NCBI GenBank assembly: GCA_021773195.1 | Contig: JAJFKN010000001.1 | Location: 1-35,519 of the forward strand | Source: Gammaproteobacteria bacterium | GTDB taxonomy: Bacteria > Pseudomonadota > Gammaproteobacteria > JAKBBU01 | Direction of reading: 5' to 3' | DNA length: 35,519 nt | Shown: positions 8,692-16,438 of the stretch, piece by piece | How positions within the stretch are numbered: position 1 is the first letter of the stretch | Layout: each line of letters starts with the position of its first letter | Made by a program: the position numbers and the translations under genes | Notes under the pieces: generated by a model | Databases searched by the model: none | What the model saw: only the letters and a program-made list of their open reading frames with translations | What the model was told of the DNA's origin: nothing

Positions 8692-8895
8692 TTAAACCAT
8701 GGCCATGGCAAGAAAAATTCTGTGATTTTCGAGGGTAGCCCGCGAATTCCGCTTCTTAATATTCTGAGTTATGTTTGGTAGGTTGCATTATATTTGCGTA
8801 TGATTATGCGCAGCATATGGACGGAGGTTGATGGGCAGATCTATGTTTGATCGTTTCTTGTGGCCATTAATGTATTAAATTTTGTCCAGTCCAGG

Positions 8896-8901
8896 TATAA
8901 T
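8896..8901 (+). promoter_or_regulatory. -10 element upstream of mnmG
   Basis: A perfect TATAAT lies 31 bases before the mnmG start, in the intergenic stretch that follows the ATPase relic. The -35 position (about 8873-8878, TATTAA) is a poor match. The presence of a separate promoter fits with mnmG being cut off from mnmE in this genome. Confidence 0.5.
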
Positions 8902-8932
8902 AGACGCCTATATACGGGCAATGAGATAAGTC

Positions 8933-10816
8933 ATGGCGCTAGAACAACAATATGATGTGATCATCGTGGGCGGTGGCCACGCTGGGACGGAGGCAGCCCT
9001 GGCGGCTGCGCGCCTGGGCGCGAAGACCCTGTTGCTCACTCACAACATGGATACTCTGGGCCAAATGTCCTGTAACCCTGCCATCGGTGGTATTGGCAAA
9101 GGTCATTTGGTGAAGGAAATCGATGCCCTGGGGGGCATCATGGCACGCGCCATCGATAAGGCCGGTATTCAATTTCGTATTCTCAATGCGCGTAAGGGGC
9201 CTGCCGTACGTGCCACCCGTGCCCAAGCGGATCGGGTGTTGTACAAACAAGCCATTCGTTTAGCCCTGGAAAATCAGCCTAACTTATTTATCTTCCAACA
9301 GGCTGTGGATGATTTAATCATTGAAAAAGAGCAGGTGACGGGAGTGGTAACGCAAATGGGTTTGCGTTTCAAAGCCTCTGCTGTGGTGTTAACCGTAGGT
9401 ACCTTTCTTGGCGGTAAGATCCACATTGGTATGAGCAATCATCGCGGTGGTCGTGCAGGTGATCCGCCCTCCATTGCTTTAGCGCAACGATTAAGGGATT
9501 TACCCTTTCGCGTGGATCGCTTGAAAACCGGTACCCCGCCGCGTATTCAAGGTTCTAGCATTGATTTTTCTGTCATGGAACCTCAGCCCGGCGATACCCC
9601 TACGCCAGTTTTTTCTTTCATGGGTAATGTGTCTGAGCACCCTCAACAGGTGCCCTGTTACATTACTTATACCAATACCCAAACCCACGATATGATCCGT
9701 GATAATCTGCATCAATCGCCTATGTATAGCGGTGAAATTGAAGGCGTAGGCCCGCGTTATTGCCCTTCCATTGAGGATAAGATTATGCGCTTTGCCGATA
9801 AAGAGCGCCATCAAATTTTTGTGGAGCCGGAAGGCTTAACGGTCGATGAATATTACCCCAATGGTATTTCCACCAGCTTGCCCTTTGAAGTGCAAGTGGA
9901 TTTTGTGCGCTCCATGCAGGGTTTTGCAAAAGCTCACATTACACGTCCCGGTTACGCCATTGAGTATGACTTTTTTGATCCGCGGGATTTGCGTTATTCT
10001 TTAGAGACCAAATTTATAAAAGGCCTGTATTTTGCGGGGCAAATTAATGGTACTACGGGTTATGAAGAAGCTGGCGCTCAAGGGTTAATTGCGGGGATGA
10101 ATGCGGCGTTGCAAGTGCAAGGCAAAGAACCTTGGTATCCACGACGTGATGAAGCGTACATTGGGGTGTTGATCGATGATTTAATTACTCGCGGCACCAT
10201 GGAGCCCTATCGTATGTTTACTTCCCGTGCTGAATACCGCTTATTATTGCGTGAAGACAATGCGGATTTGCGTTTGACACAAAAAGGCTATGAATTAGGC
10301 TTGGTGGGCGAGGAGCAATGGCAAACCTTCAATACTAAGCGCAAAGCCATTACAAGCGAGTCACAGCGTTTGCAAAAAACTTGGATTCAACCTGGCAGTC
10401 AGGCAGCTTTGGCAGTACAGGGGCACACGGCTAATCCCTTAACTCGGGAATATTCTGTCATGGATTTATTGCGCCGTCCAGAATTGGATTACAATCAGTT
10501 GTTAAGTATTCCCGAATTGGGCCCCTCCGTAGATTGCCATAAAGTGGCCGAACAAGTGGAAATTCAAGCGAAATATGCAGGTTATATCGAGCGCCAACAA
10601 AATGAAATTGAAAAGTTAAAGCGCCATGAAACCACCAGGGTGCCTGAGCAAATTGATTACGCTAAAGTAAAAGGCTTATCGTCGGAAGTACGGCAAAAGT
10701 TCACGGAAATCAGGCCAGAAACCATCGGTGCTGCATCACGCATTCCCGGTGTCACCCCCGCAGCCATTTCCCTATTATTAATCCACTTAAAAACTTTGGG
10801 CAAAATAATGGCCTAG
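8933..10816 (+). CDS. mnmG: tRNA uridine-5-carboxymethylaminomethyl enzyme MnmG (GidA)
   Basis: FAD-dependent partner of MnmE in modification of wobble uridine 34. At 627 residues it matches the E. coli protein (629). The N-terminal dinucleotide-binding motif is [10 protein letters not shown] (13-22). The two conserved catalytic cysteines are present: Cys47 in [20 protein letters not shown] and Cys277 in [11 protein letters not shown]. Other family blocks include [46 protein letters not shown] and the C-terminal [19 protein letters not shown]. The ribosome site is weak (GAGATAAG). It converges with the Rpn-type gene, leaving 18 bases between stops. In typical relatives rsmG would follow directly; here it is 3.2 kb away. 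Confidence 0.98.
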   Translation: MALEQQYDVIIVGGGHAGTEAALAAARLGAKTLLLTHNMDTLGQMSCNPAIGGIGKGHLVKEIDALGGIMARAIDKAGIQFRILNARKGPAVRATRAQADRVLYKQAIRLALENQPNLFIFQQAVDDLIIEKEQVTGVVTQMGLRFKASAVVLTVGTFLGGKIHIGMSNHRGGRAGDPPSIALAQRLRDLPFRVDRLKTGTPPRIQGSSIDFSVMEPQPGDTPTPVFSFMGNVSEHPQQVPCYITYTNTQTHDMIRDNLHQSPMYSGEIEGVGPRYCPSIEDKIMRFADKERHQIFVEPEGLTVDEYYPNGISTSLPFEVQVDFVRSMQGFAKAHITRPGYAIEYDFFDPRDLRYSLETKFIKGLYFAGQINGTTGYEEAGAQGLIAGMNAALQVQGKEPWYPRRDEAYIGVLIDDLITRGTMEPYRMFTSRAEYRLLLREDNADLRLTQKGYELGLVGEEQWQTFNTKRKAITSESQRLQKTWIQPGSQAALAVQGHTANPLTREYSVMDLLRRPELDYNQLLSIPELGPSVDCHKVAEQVEIQAKYAGYIERQQNEIEKLKRHETTRVPEQIDYAKVKGLSSEVRQKFTEIRPETIGAASRIPGVTPAAISLLLIHLKTLGKIMA

Positions 10817-10834
10817 TTTCAATGTTGTAATGTC

Positions 10835-11785
10835 TTAGGCTGTGGCTTCCAGGTCAACGCCGGTGAGGCGCTTGATGTCTTCTGGAGCAATACCTTCACT
10901 GCGCAAAGATCTTGCGATGTTCTTAATGGCTTCTTGTCGACCTTCTTCTTTCCACTGTTCAACGGCTGTCATAAGTTGCTCCCTTGCTTCCTGTCGACCT
11001 TCTTCTTTCCACTGTTCAACGGCTGTCATAACCTGTTCCTCCATTTGCTCAGAGCGCTGGGACTCATGATAGATTTCCCAAAAATCATGGCCTTGAAGAT
11101 CGGCCGCTCGTTGTATGTATTTTAGCATAAGCAAAGTAAAGCTTTCATCCCCTTTTTGTTGGCTAAGGGCTTTTAAGATTTCCGGTAATATGGCCTTCAT
11201 ATCCCGCGCAAAAATATGCTTAAAGATAAACCCCTGGACGCCTGCCCAGGCATTATCGCGCATATCCTCATCGCTGATCTCATGTAAGTCGATGAGATGA
11301 AATGGCTTGGCCCAAATCAAATCGATTAACTTCCTCGGTGCATTAATGAGTTTGCGAATGTCTTTTTCATAGGGATAGGGCTGCCTCCCATGATAAAAAA
11401 CCATGGGGAAAACCAACGGTAATGGTTTTGCCGGGTCTTTAGCCTTTTGTTTTGAAGCTTGCTCTAGAATGTTCATGGTATAGCGCCATATGCGCAGGGG
11501 CATTTGTTTGTCTGGCTTACTCTGATGCTCTAGTAAAAGCGTTATAAAACCAGGTCTTCCATTGAAGTTGGCTTCAAAAACCACATCACAAAAAGACGCT
11601 TTGAGTTTTTCATCTAGGTAGCTTTTTTCATGGGGTTTGATGCTATCAAAGTCAACGGCCTTTTTCACTACATCAGGTAAGTGCATATTAAAGAATGAAC
11701 GATAAACTTTGGGGTTGTTCATGCTGTAGCGAAAGGCACGATCATGAATGTGATGGCGAGAAGAAAAATTGTCGAAAGATTCCAT
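10835..11785 (-). CDS. Rpn-family PD-(D/E)XK nuclease / putative transposase
   Basis: A 316-residue member of the Rpn (recombination-promoting nuclease, Transposase_31) family. E. coli members are DNA endonucleases of PD-(D/E)XK fold that raise RecA-independent recombination. Visible hallmarks are the N-terminal HDRAFRYSMNNPKVYRSFF, the core Asp67 in SFCDVVFEANF, EHQSK (86-90) holding the second acidic residue, RIWRYTMNIL, and PLVFPMVFYHG. The C-terminal tail contains a tandem repeat of 19 residues (about 253-271 and 272-286, core MTAVEQWKEEGRQEA) encoded by a 57-base direct repeat, then a helix ending IKRLTGVDLEATA. These genes usually stand alone and multiply within genomes of host-associated bacteria. 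It appears intact. Confidence 0.9.
   Translation of the reverse strand: MESFDNFSSRHHIHDRAFRYSMNNPKVYRSFFNMHLPDVVKKAVDFDSIKPHEKSYLDEKLKASFCDVVFEANFNGRPGFITLLLEHQSKPDKQMPLRIWRYTMNILEQASKQKAKDPAKPLPLVFPMVFYHGRQPYPYEKDIRKLINAPRKLIDLIWAKPFHLIDLHEISDEDMRDNAWAGVQGFIFKHIFARDMKAILPEILKALSQQKGDESFTLLMLKYIQRAADLQGHDFWEIYHESQRSEQMEEQVMTAVEQWKEEGRQEAREQLMTAVEQWKEEGRQEAIKNIARSLRSEGIAPEDIKRLTGVDLEATA
10935..11031. repeat. 57-base tandem duplication inside the Rpn gene
   Basis: About 40 bases, beginning TGTCGACCTTCTTCTTTCC and ending GGCTGTCATAA, occur at 10935-10974 and again at 10992-11031, exactly 57 bases apart and essentially identical. The period is a multiple of three, so it adds 19 residues to the C-terminal helix without breaking the frame. 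The near-identity suggests a recent duplication by slippage or unequal recombination. Confidence 0.85.
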
Positions 11786-11860
11786 GGCAAAACTCTAAAT
11801 GAAGTGGTTAGGGTTTTAGTATGCCTTAGACGCAAAGGGCATGCTGTAAGCCATTTTGAT

Positions 11861-12556
11861 CTATTTTAAATGCTTTGCAAAAAAATCCACACTGCGCTCA
11901 TCGGCTTGTTGTGATGCTTCAGCATTAAAGGTGACCCACTTATCACAACGAAAAGCATGCCCTGCGGGGTAATGATAAACGGGAATGTTCGGGTACTTTG
12001 CCTCTAAGTCCGTGACTTGTTCCAAGGTTAGATATTCATCTTTATCGGCGGCGTGCAGCATGAAGGGACACAGAGGCTTTTCCTCGATAAAGGCATAAAT
12101 GTTGGTGCCATAATAAGCCGCTACCGCATCTAAGCCCGCAATACGACTGGCAGCTAGCCAACATAAAGTGCCGCCCCAGCAAAAACCCGTGACGCCAATG
12201 GGGCCGGGATGTTGTTGTTTAATATGATCCACTGTGGCTTGAATGTCATAGACTTGTAAATCCCAGCCTATCAAGCCGTCTTGATTCGGCATTTGCATGA
12301 GTTGTTGTTTGGCCTGCAGGGCATCTTCAATGCCGCTTTGGGAATAGGCAAATATTTTGTTTGGCCCCAGTCGATCGAACATGGCCGGTGCTAGGGCACG
12401 GTAACCCTGCTGCGCCCAAAAGTCACAAATATCTTGCATGAAATTCGTTAGGCCGAAGACTTCATTTAAAACAATGATGGTGCCCTTGGGCGAGCCAGTA
12501 GGCTTGCTATAAAGGGCGGAGATCTCATGGCCGTCGGGCGCAGTGATGGTTAGCAT
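11861..12556 (-). CDS. Dienelactone hydrolase family protein
   Basis: An alpha/beta-hydrolase of 231 residues in the dienelactone hydrolase family. The nucleophile is Cys126 in GVTGFCWGG, the family's G-x-C-x-G-G elbow. Glu32 in LNEVFGL matches the conserved Glu near the active site. An Asp in AADKDEYL (171 or 173) and His200 in YPAGHAFRCD complete the triad. The N-terminal half carries the APAMFDR and (A)YxGxxI-like segments of this family. The true substrate is unknown, since most members are not chlorocatechol enzymes. No other aromatic-degradation genes are nearby. It lies between the Rpn gene and the small exported protein gene on the same strand. Confidence 0.9.
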   Translation of the reverse strand: MLTITAPDGHEISALYSKPTGSPKGTIIVLNEVFGLTNFMQDICDFWAQQGYRALAPAMFDRLGPNKIFAYSQSGIEDALQAKQQLMQMPNQDGLIGWDLQVYDIQATVDHIKQQHPGPIGVTGFCWGGTLCWLAASRIAGLDAVAAYYGTNIYAFIEEKPLCPFMLHAADKDEYLTLEQVTDLEAKYPNIPVYHYPAGHAFRCDKWVTFNAEASQQADERSVDFFAKHLK

Positions 12557-12584
12557 GTGCTAAGTTCCCTAATTATAAAACCAG

Positions 12585-12845
12585 TTATTGATTACGATTG
12601 GGTACTTGTTTGCTGTCGCTGTTCAAGTTTGTAGACCAGCCATTACTGGTGCTGACAATGAAGCCTGCTTCTGTGGATACGTAACTGTTTTGTGGCAATG
12701 TGGTGGCGGGGTTAACTACGCCCTGTGAGGTTAAATAACTGTATTTACAACCTGCTGAACTGCTGCACCAATAATCCTTCGCTATAACGCCAGTGGCGGC
12801 CATACAAAGTGTACTTGCCAAAATAATTTTCGCTAACTTAGCCAT
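12585..12845 (-). CDS. Small exported protein, unknown function
   Basis: An 86-residue product with a signal peptide of about 22 residues (MAKLAKIILASTLCMAATGV then IA, cleavage before KDYWC). The mature 64 residues contain two cysteines (YWCSSSAGCKY), probably one disulfide, and are rich in Ser, Thr and Asn. The start at 12845 is chosen over the in-frame ATG at 12857 because GGAG stands six bases upstream and the signal peptide then begins properly. I do not recognise the family. It follows the hairpin-rich gap after the cyclase gene and precedes the dienelactone hydrolase gene by 28 bases. It may be periplasmic or secreted. Confidence 0.6.
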   Translation of the reverse strand: MAKLAKIILASTLCMAATGVIAKDYWCSSSAGCKYSYLTSQGVVNPATTLPQNSYVSTEAGFIVSTSNGWSTNLNSDSKQVPNRNQ

Positions 12846-12933
12846 GAAAAACTCCATTTACTTACTCTAAAACGTTGTTAGCATCATCCCATGATTTGAT
12901 GGGTGAGCGCAATATTCCTTATGGATCCTGGAT

Positions 12934-13013
12934 ATTTTGCTTGCGCAAAATTCCGGGATGACGTTGGGGCCTATGTCTAACGTCATCCCCACGAAGGCGC
13001 CCCCTCTGGGGGC
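12934..13013. repeat. Cluster of three hairpins, dispersed-palindrome type
   Basis: Three perfect inverted repeats follow each other between two minus-strand genes: ATTTTGC/GCAAAAT (12934-12951, loop 4), GGGATGACGTT/AACGTCATCCC (12955-12989, loop 13) and GCCCCC/GGGGGC (12999-13013, loop 3). The GGGATGACG...CGTCATCCC core resembles dispersed palindromic repeats of obligate intracellular bacteria. It could also end transcription of the cyclase gene or protect mRNA, but there is no clear T-tract. Confidence 0.7.
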
Positions 13014-13041
13014 AGGTGACTCCAAACAGCATCGGACGATG

Positions 13042-13818
13042 TCAATCATCCAAAATCGCCACAGCCCGTGTCCAGCCCGCTGAAGCCGCTTTGATTTTCA
13101 CGGGGAAGCATGACACTTGAAAACCTTTATTGGGAATGGCTTCTAAGTTATGCAGTTTTTCTAAATGACAATAACCCACTTCCATGCCGGCTTTATGCCC
13201 TTCCCAAATCAAGCTGGCATCACCACTTTCCATGTATTTTTCCCGTGTATGCACAAAAGGGGCATCCCAGCTCCAAGCATCGGTGCCGGTAACGCGCACG
13301 CCTTTCTCTAGTAGATACAATGTGGCTTCACGTCCCATGCCGCAACCCGATGCCACATAATCTTCTGCACCGTAACGTTTTCCGGCCCGGGTATTCACTA
13401 ATACAATGTCTAATGGAGAAAGTGTATGTTCGATGCGTTTTAATTCTTGCTCTACATCTTCAGCCGTCGTCACATAACCATCATCAAAATGACGGAAATC
13501 CAATTTCACTCCGCGTTGAAAGCACCAGTCCAGGGGGACTTCATCGATGGTAATGGCGCGCTGACCTTGATTCATGGTGGAATGAAAATGATAGGGTGCA
13601 TCTAAGTGCGTGCCATTGTGAGTCATTAAATGCACCCATTCAATGGCCCAAGCTTCGCCGCCGGGCAAATCATCTTCTTTCAAACCCGGGAAAAACTGCA
13701 ATAATTGAGGCACAGAAGATTTTTGATCCAAATATTCTACTTTGGGGCAGTAACCGGGCGGATCCGATTGCACGTCATTTTCAATGGGAATGGAAATATC
13801 GATGATTTGTTGTGCCAT
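13042..13818 (-). CDS. Cyclase-family metal-dependent hydrolase (kynurenine formamidase-like)
   Basis: A 258-residue member of the cyclase family (PF04199), which includes KynB-type arylformamidases and isatin hydrolase. The metal-binding signature H-x-G-T-H-x-D-x-P-x-H is seen as HNGTHLDAPYH (67-77). The family's DIVLVNTRAGKRYG, GCGMGREATLYLLEKGVRVTGTDAWSWD and PNKGFQVSCFPVKI blocks follow. The long middle and the extended HTREKYMESGDASLIWEGHKAG segment fit the larger cyclases rather than short KynB. AAGGAGG lies six bases before the ATG, an excellent ribosome site. No tryptophan-degradation genes are nearby, so the substrate is open. It is divergent from rsmG across 216 bases. Confidence 0.88.
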   Translation of the reverse strand: MAQQIIDISIPIENDVQSDPPGYCPKVEYLDQKSSVPQLLQFFPGLKEDDLPGGEAWAIEWVHLMTHNGTHLDAPYHFHSTMNQGQRAITIDEVPLDWCFQRGVKLDFRHFDDGYVTTAEDVEQELKRIEHTLSPLDIVLVNTRAGKRYGAEDYVASGCGMGREATLYLLEKGVRVTGTDAWSWDAPFVHTREKYMESGDASLIWEGHKAGMEVGYCHLEKLHNLEAIPNKGFQVSCFPVKIKAASAGWTRAVAILDD

Positions 13819-14034
13819 GGTTGGCCTCCTTGCGACAGAAACATGACTTTATTAGGCCAGGCAAATGGATTACTGTCAATGTGCTATGTTTATCAACAGG
13901 TTACCTTGTAAAGGTTATGGGGGGGGGTATCCTAATTATTGCTTAAAAGTGACAAATGTTAATTGTAAGTAGTAAGCTTGCTTCTATTTGCTATGCATTA
14001 TAGATTTCTCTAATTTGTTAACCGAGCCGGAAGA

Positions 14035-14667
14035 ATGATAGAAGACAGTCAAGAAGCTACTATTCGTGCAACGTTTAGTGCAATACCTTTTTCCCCTGCC
14101 CTCACTGAAGCGCAGCAGGCGGTTTTTACCACTCTACTGCTAGAACTCATCAAGTGGAACGATCATTACAATCTCACGGCCGTTAGAGAGCCAGAGGCAA
14201 TGGTTATTCGTCATATCTACGACAGCTTGAGCATTGCGCCTTTTATGCATGGGCAAAACATTTTGGATGTGGGCACGGGCCCTGGCTTTCCTGGGTTGCC
14301 ATTGGCCATTTTGATGCCTGATAAAAAATTTACCCTTTTGGACAGCAATGGCAAGAAGACACGGTTTTTGCACCATGTCTCAAGCCAATTGGGCCTAAAA
14401 AATGTTAGCATTGTCCACGAACGGGTGGAGAGCTATCGCCCAGTGGGATGTTTTGATAGCATAGTCACCCGCGCCTACAGTGAAATTGCACAAATGTTGT
14501 TGCAAACCCAACATTTATGTTGCCCGGGCGGTGATTTTTTTGCCATGAAGGGCCTATGTCCTGAGCCGTTAACGTTGCCACCGGGGTTTCAGTTGCAGAG
14601 TATCGAGCCGCTGATTGTTCCGGGCCTAGAAGAGGCCAGGCACGTGATCGCTATAGGTTTTGCGTAA
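14035..14667 (+). CDS. rsmG: 16S rRNA (guanine-527-N7) methyltransferase RsmG (GidB)
   Basis: Methylates N7 of G527 in 16S rRNA using S-adenosylmethionine; its loss gives low-level streptomycin resistance in other bacteria. The protein has 210 residues, as expected (207 in E. coli). Family blocks: [19 protein letters not shown] (39-56), [12 protein letters not shown], the cofactor loop [17 protein letters not shown] (76-92), [15 protein letters not shown], and [12 protein letters not shown]. The ribosome site is poor (CCGGAAGA immediately upstream). The stop overlaps the start of one possible ParA frame but not the preferred ParA start. It begins the rsmG-parA-parB run. Confidence 0.97.
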   Translation: MIEDSQEATIRATFSAIPFSPALTEAQQAVFTTLLLELIKWNDHYNLTAVREPEAMVIRHIYDSLSIAPFMHGQNILDVGTGPGFPGLPLAILMPDKKFTLLDSNGKKTRFLHHVSSQLGLKNVSIVHERVESYRPVGCFDSIVTRAYSEIAQMLLQTQHLCCPGGDFFAMKGLCPEPLTLPPGFQLQSIEPLIVPGLEEARHVIAIGFA

Positions 14668-14689
14668 TGAATTTTTAGGGGTATTCTGG

Positions 14690-15496
14690 GTGACCAAGAT
14701 TATAGCCATCACAAACCAAAAGGGCGGTGTGGGTAAGACCACCACGGCGGTGAATTTGGCTGCGGCTCTGGCTCATTTCAATCGTCGCGTGCTGTTGGTG
14801 GATTTGGATCCCCAAGGCAATGCCACCATGGGCAGTGGCGCCGATAAAAATACCTTAGAACAAACCATGACCGATGTGCTATTGGATGATGTGCTCGCAC
14901 GAGATGTTTTATTGCGTTCTGACCCTGCCAATTTTGATGTATTGCCTTCCAACAGTGGTTTGACCGCGGCGGAAGTTCAACTGCTAGAGTTCCCACAACG
15001 AGAATTTCGCCTGCGCAACGCTCTGCAACCCTTGCTGGGGGATTATCACTACATTCTCATTGATTGCCCTCCTTCGCTAAATATGTTGACCATCAATGCT
15101 TTGGTGACGGCTCATGCGGTGCTGGTGCCCATGCAATGCGAATATTATTCATTGGAAGGGTTAACCAGCTTGCTGGAAACCGTGAGCCAAGTGAAAGAAA
15201 CCGTTAATCCTGGCTTAGAAATCACCGGGGTATTACGCACCATGTTTGATGGGCGTAATCGTTTAGCGCTGGACGTGTCAGTGCAATTGAAGAGTCATTT
15301 AGGGGATTTGCTCTATCGTACAGTCATCCCGCGCAATGTGCGCTTGGCCGAGGCCCCTAGTTTTGGGATGCCCGCTATTTTATACGATAAGAAAGCCCAG
15401 GGTGCCGTGGCCTATATGGCCTTGGCAGGTGAATTTACAAGGCGAATGGAACAACCAGAGCCTGAGAGAAAAGCAGTAGCTGCAATAGAGGATTAA
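14690..15496 (+). CDS. parA: Chromosome partitioning ATPase ParA (Soj)
   Basis: ParA binds DNA as an ATP dimer and moves the ParB-parS complex of the replicating chromosome. The deviant Walker A is KGGVGKTT (11-18), followed by [29 protein letters not shown] and the C-terminal [24 protein letters not shown] take the GTG at 14690 as the start: it gives the normal N-terminus [16 protein letters not shown], has AGGGG eight bases upstream, and yields 268 residues. A TTG at 14660 in frame would add ten unusual residues and overlap rsmG. It lies four bases upstream of parB. Confidence 0.96.
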   Translation: MTKIIAITNQKGGVGKTTTAVNLAAALAHFNRRVLLVDLDPQGNATMGSGADKNTLEQTMTDVLLDDVLARDVLLRSDPANFDVLPSNSGLTAAEVQLLEFPQREFRLRNALQPLLGDYHYILIDCPPSLNMLTINALVTAHAVLVPMQCEYYSLEGLTSLLETVSQVKETVNPGLEITGVLRTMFDGRNRLALDVSVQLKSHLGDLLYRTVIPRNVRLAEAPSFGMPAILYDKKAQGAVAYMALAGEFTRRMEQPEPERKAVAAIED

Positions 15497-15500
15497 ACAC

Positions 15501-16358
15501 ATGGCCGTAAAACGTGGCGGATTGGGTTCAAGGAATTTAGATTATTTGTTGAGTCAAAGTCAGCAACAAGCCACAGCTACCGCAGCGAAGGATGAACGTT
15601 TAACTCATTTGCCCATCCACAGTTTACAGCCCGGGGTGTATCAGCCTCGTCGTGATATGCGTGAAGATGCCCTGGAAGAATTGGCCGATTCCATTCGCTC
15701 GCAGGGGATTATCCAACCCATCGTGGTGCGTAACATCGCGGCTAATCAATATGAAATCGTCGCAGGTGAACGTCGCTGGCGAGCTGCGCTATTAGCTAAT
15801 TTACCTAAGGTGCCCGTAGTCATTCGTGATTTAAGTGATGAAGCCGCTTTGGCTATGGCTTTGATCGAAAACATTCAACGGGAAAACCTTAATCCTATTG
15901 AAGAAGCCGTGGCTTTGCAGCGTTTAATGAAAGAATTTGAATTGACCCACGAACAAGCGGCGCAAAGCGTGGGTAAATCTCGCAGTGTAGTGACTAACCT
16001 TCTGCGTTTATTGTCTTTGCAAGAAAAAGTCAAAGTCATGCTGGAAAATGGTGACATTGAAATGGGCCACGCACGAGCGCTATTGACCTTGGAGGGTTTA
16101 GAGCAAATCCAAGCAGCACAATATATCGTCGCGAAAGAATTGACCGTACGAGAAACAGAAGCGTACCTAAAACGTACACCCCAAGGGAAAAAACCCAAAA
16201 AAGTAGAAGATCCCGATGTGGTGCGTTTGGAGCAGCGTTTATCGGATACTTTGGGCGCCAAAGTAACGATTCAACACCAAACTAACGGCAAAGGTAAGCT
16301 GGCGATAAAATACAATAGCGTGGATGAGTTAGAAGGCATTTTAGAACATATTAAATAG
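15501..16358 (+). CDS. parB: Chromosome partitioning protein ParB (Spo0J)
   Basis: ParB is a CTP-dependent clamp that loads at parS near the origin. At 285 residues it has the normal length. The N-terminal domain shows the lead-in L-x-x-L-L-S, the IHSLQPGVYQPRRDM segment, box GERRWRAALLANL (89-101) that binds CTP, and ENIQRENLNPIEEA (123-136). The helix-turn-helix follows (LTHEQAAQSVGKSRSVVTNLLRLL, about 148-171), then a linker and a C-terminal dimerisation domain ending VDELEGILEHIK. GAGGA lies eight bases before the ATG. I saw no parS consensus in the window. It is co-transcribed with parA. Confidence 0.97.
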   Translation: MAVKRGGLGSRNLDYLLSQSQQQATATAAKDERLTHLPIHSLQPGVYQPRRDMREDALEELADSIRSQGIIQPIVVRNIAANQYEIVAGERRWRAALLANLPKVPVVIRDLSDEAALAMALIENIQRENLNPIEEAVALQRLMKEFELTHEQAAQSVGKSRSVVTNLLRLLSLQEKVKVMLENGDIEMGHARALLTLEGLEQIQAAQYIVAKELTVRETEAYLKRTPQGKKPKKVEDPDVVRLEQRLSDTLGAKVTIQHQTNGKGKLAIKYNSVDELEGILEHIK

Positions 16359-16415
16359 GGCTGTCGACAACTCTACTAAGCTATGCCTTAGCCTAGCGAC
16401 TTGTTAACAGGCCCT
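16357..16415. repeat. Nested hairpin downstream of parB
   Basis: AGGGCTGTCGACAA (16357-16370) is nearly complementary to TTGTTAACAGGCCCT (16401-16415), and CTAAG/CTTAG form an inner hairpin around 16376-16391. It sits in the short gap between parB and the 876-residue gene. It may be a terminator lacking a T-tract or a remnant of a mobile repeat. Confidence 0.5.
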
Positions 16416-16438
16416 AAGAAAATCCTGCGAGGTGGGAA

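Noticed and set aside
12867..13049. 60-codon minus-strand frame in the hairpin region
   Set aside because: It is made almost entirely of the palindromic repeats and overlaps the cyclase gene end; no ribosome site.
13890..13898. TTATCAACA as a DnaA box and hence an origin near rsmG
   Set aside because: A single near-match box without a cluster or clear AT-rich unwinding repeats; an origin near mnmG/rsmG cannot be supported.
13919..13927. Run of nine G as a phase-variation tract
   Set aside because: It lies in the gap between divergent genes, over 100 bases before rsmG and about 100 bases from the cyclase start, with no promoter elements flanking it convincingly.
14690..16358. parS site near parAB
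   Set aside because: I looked for the TGTTTCACGTGAAACA type and saw no match in the window, but the reading by eye is not exhaustive.
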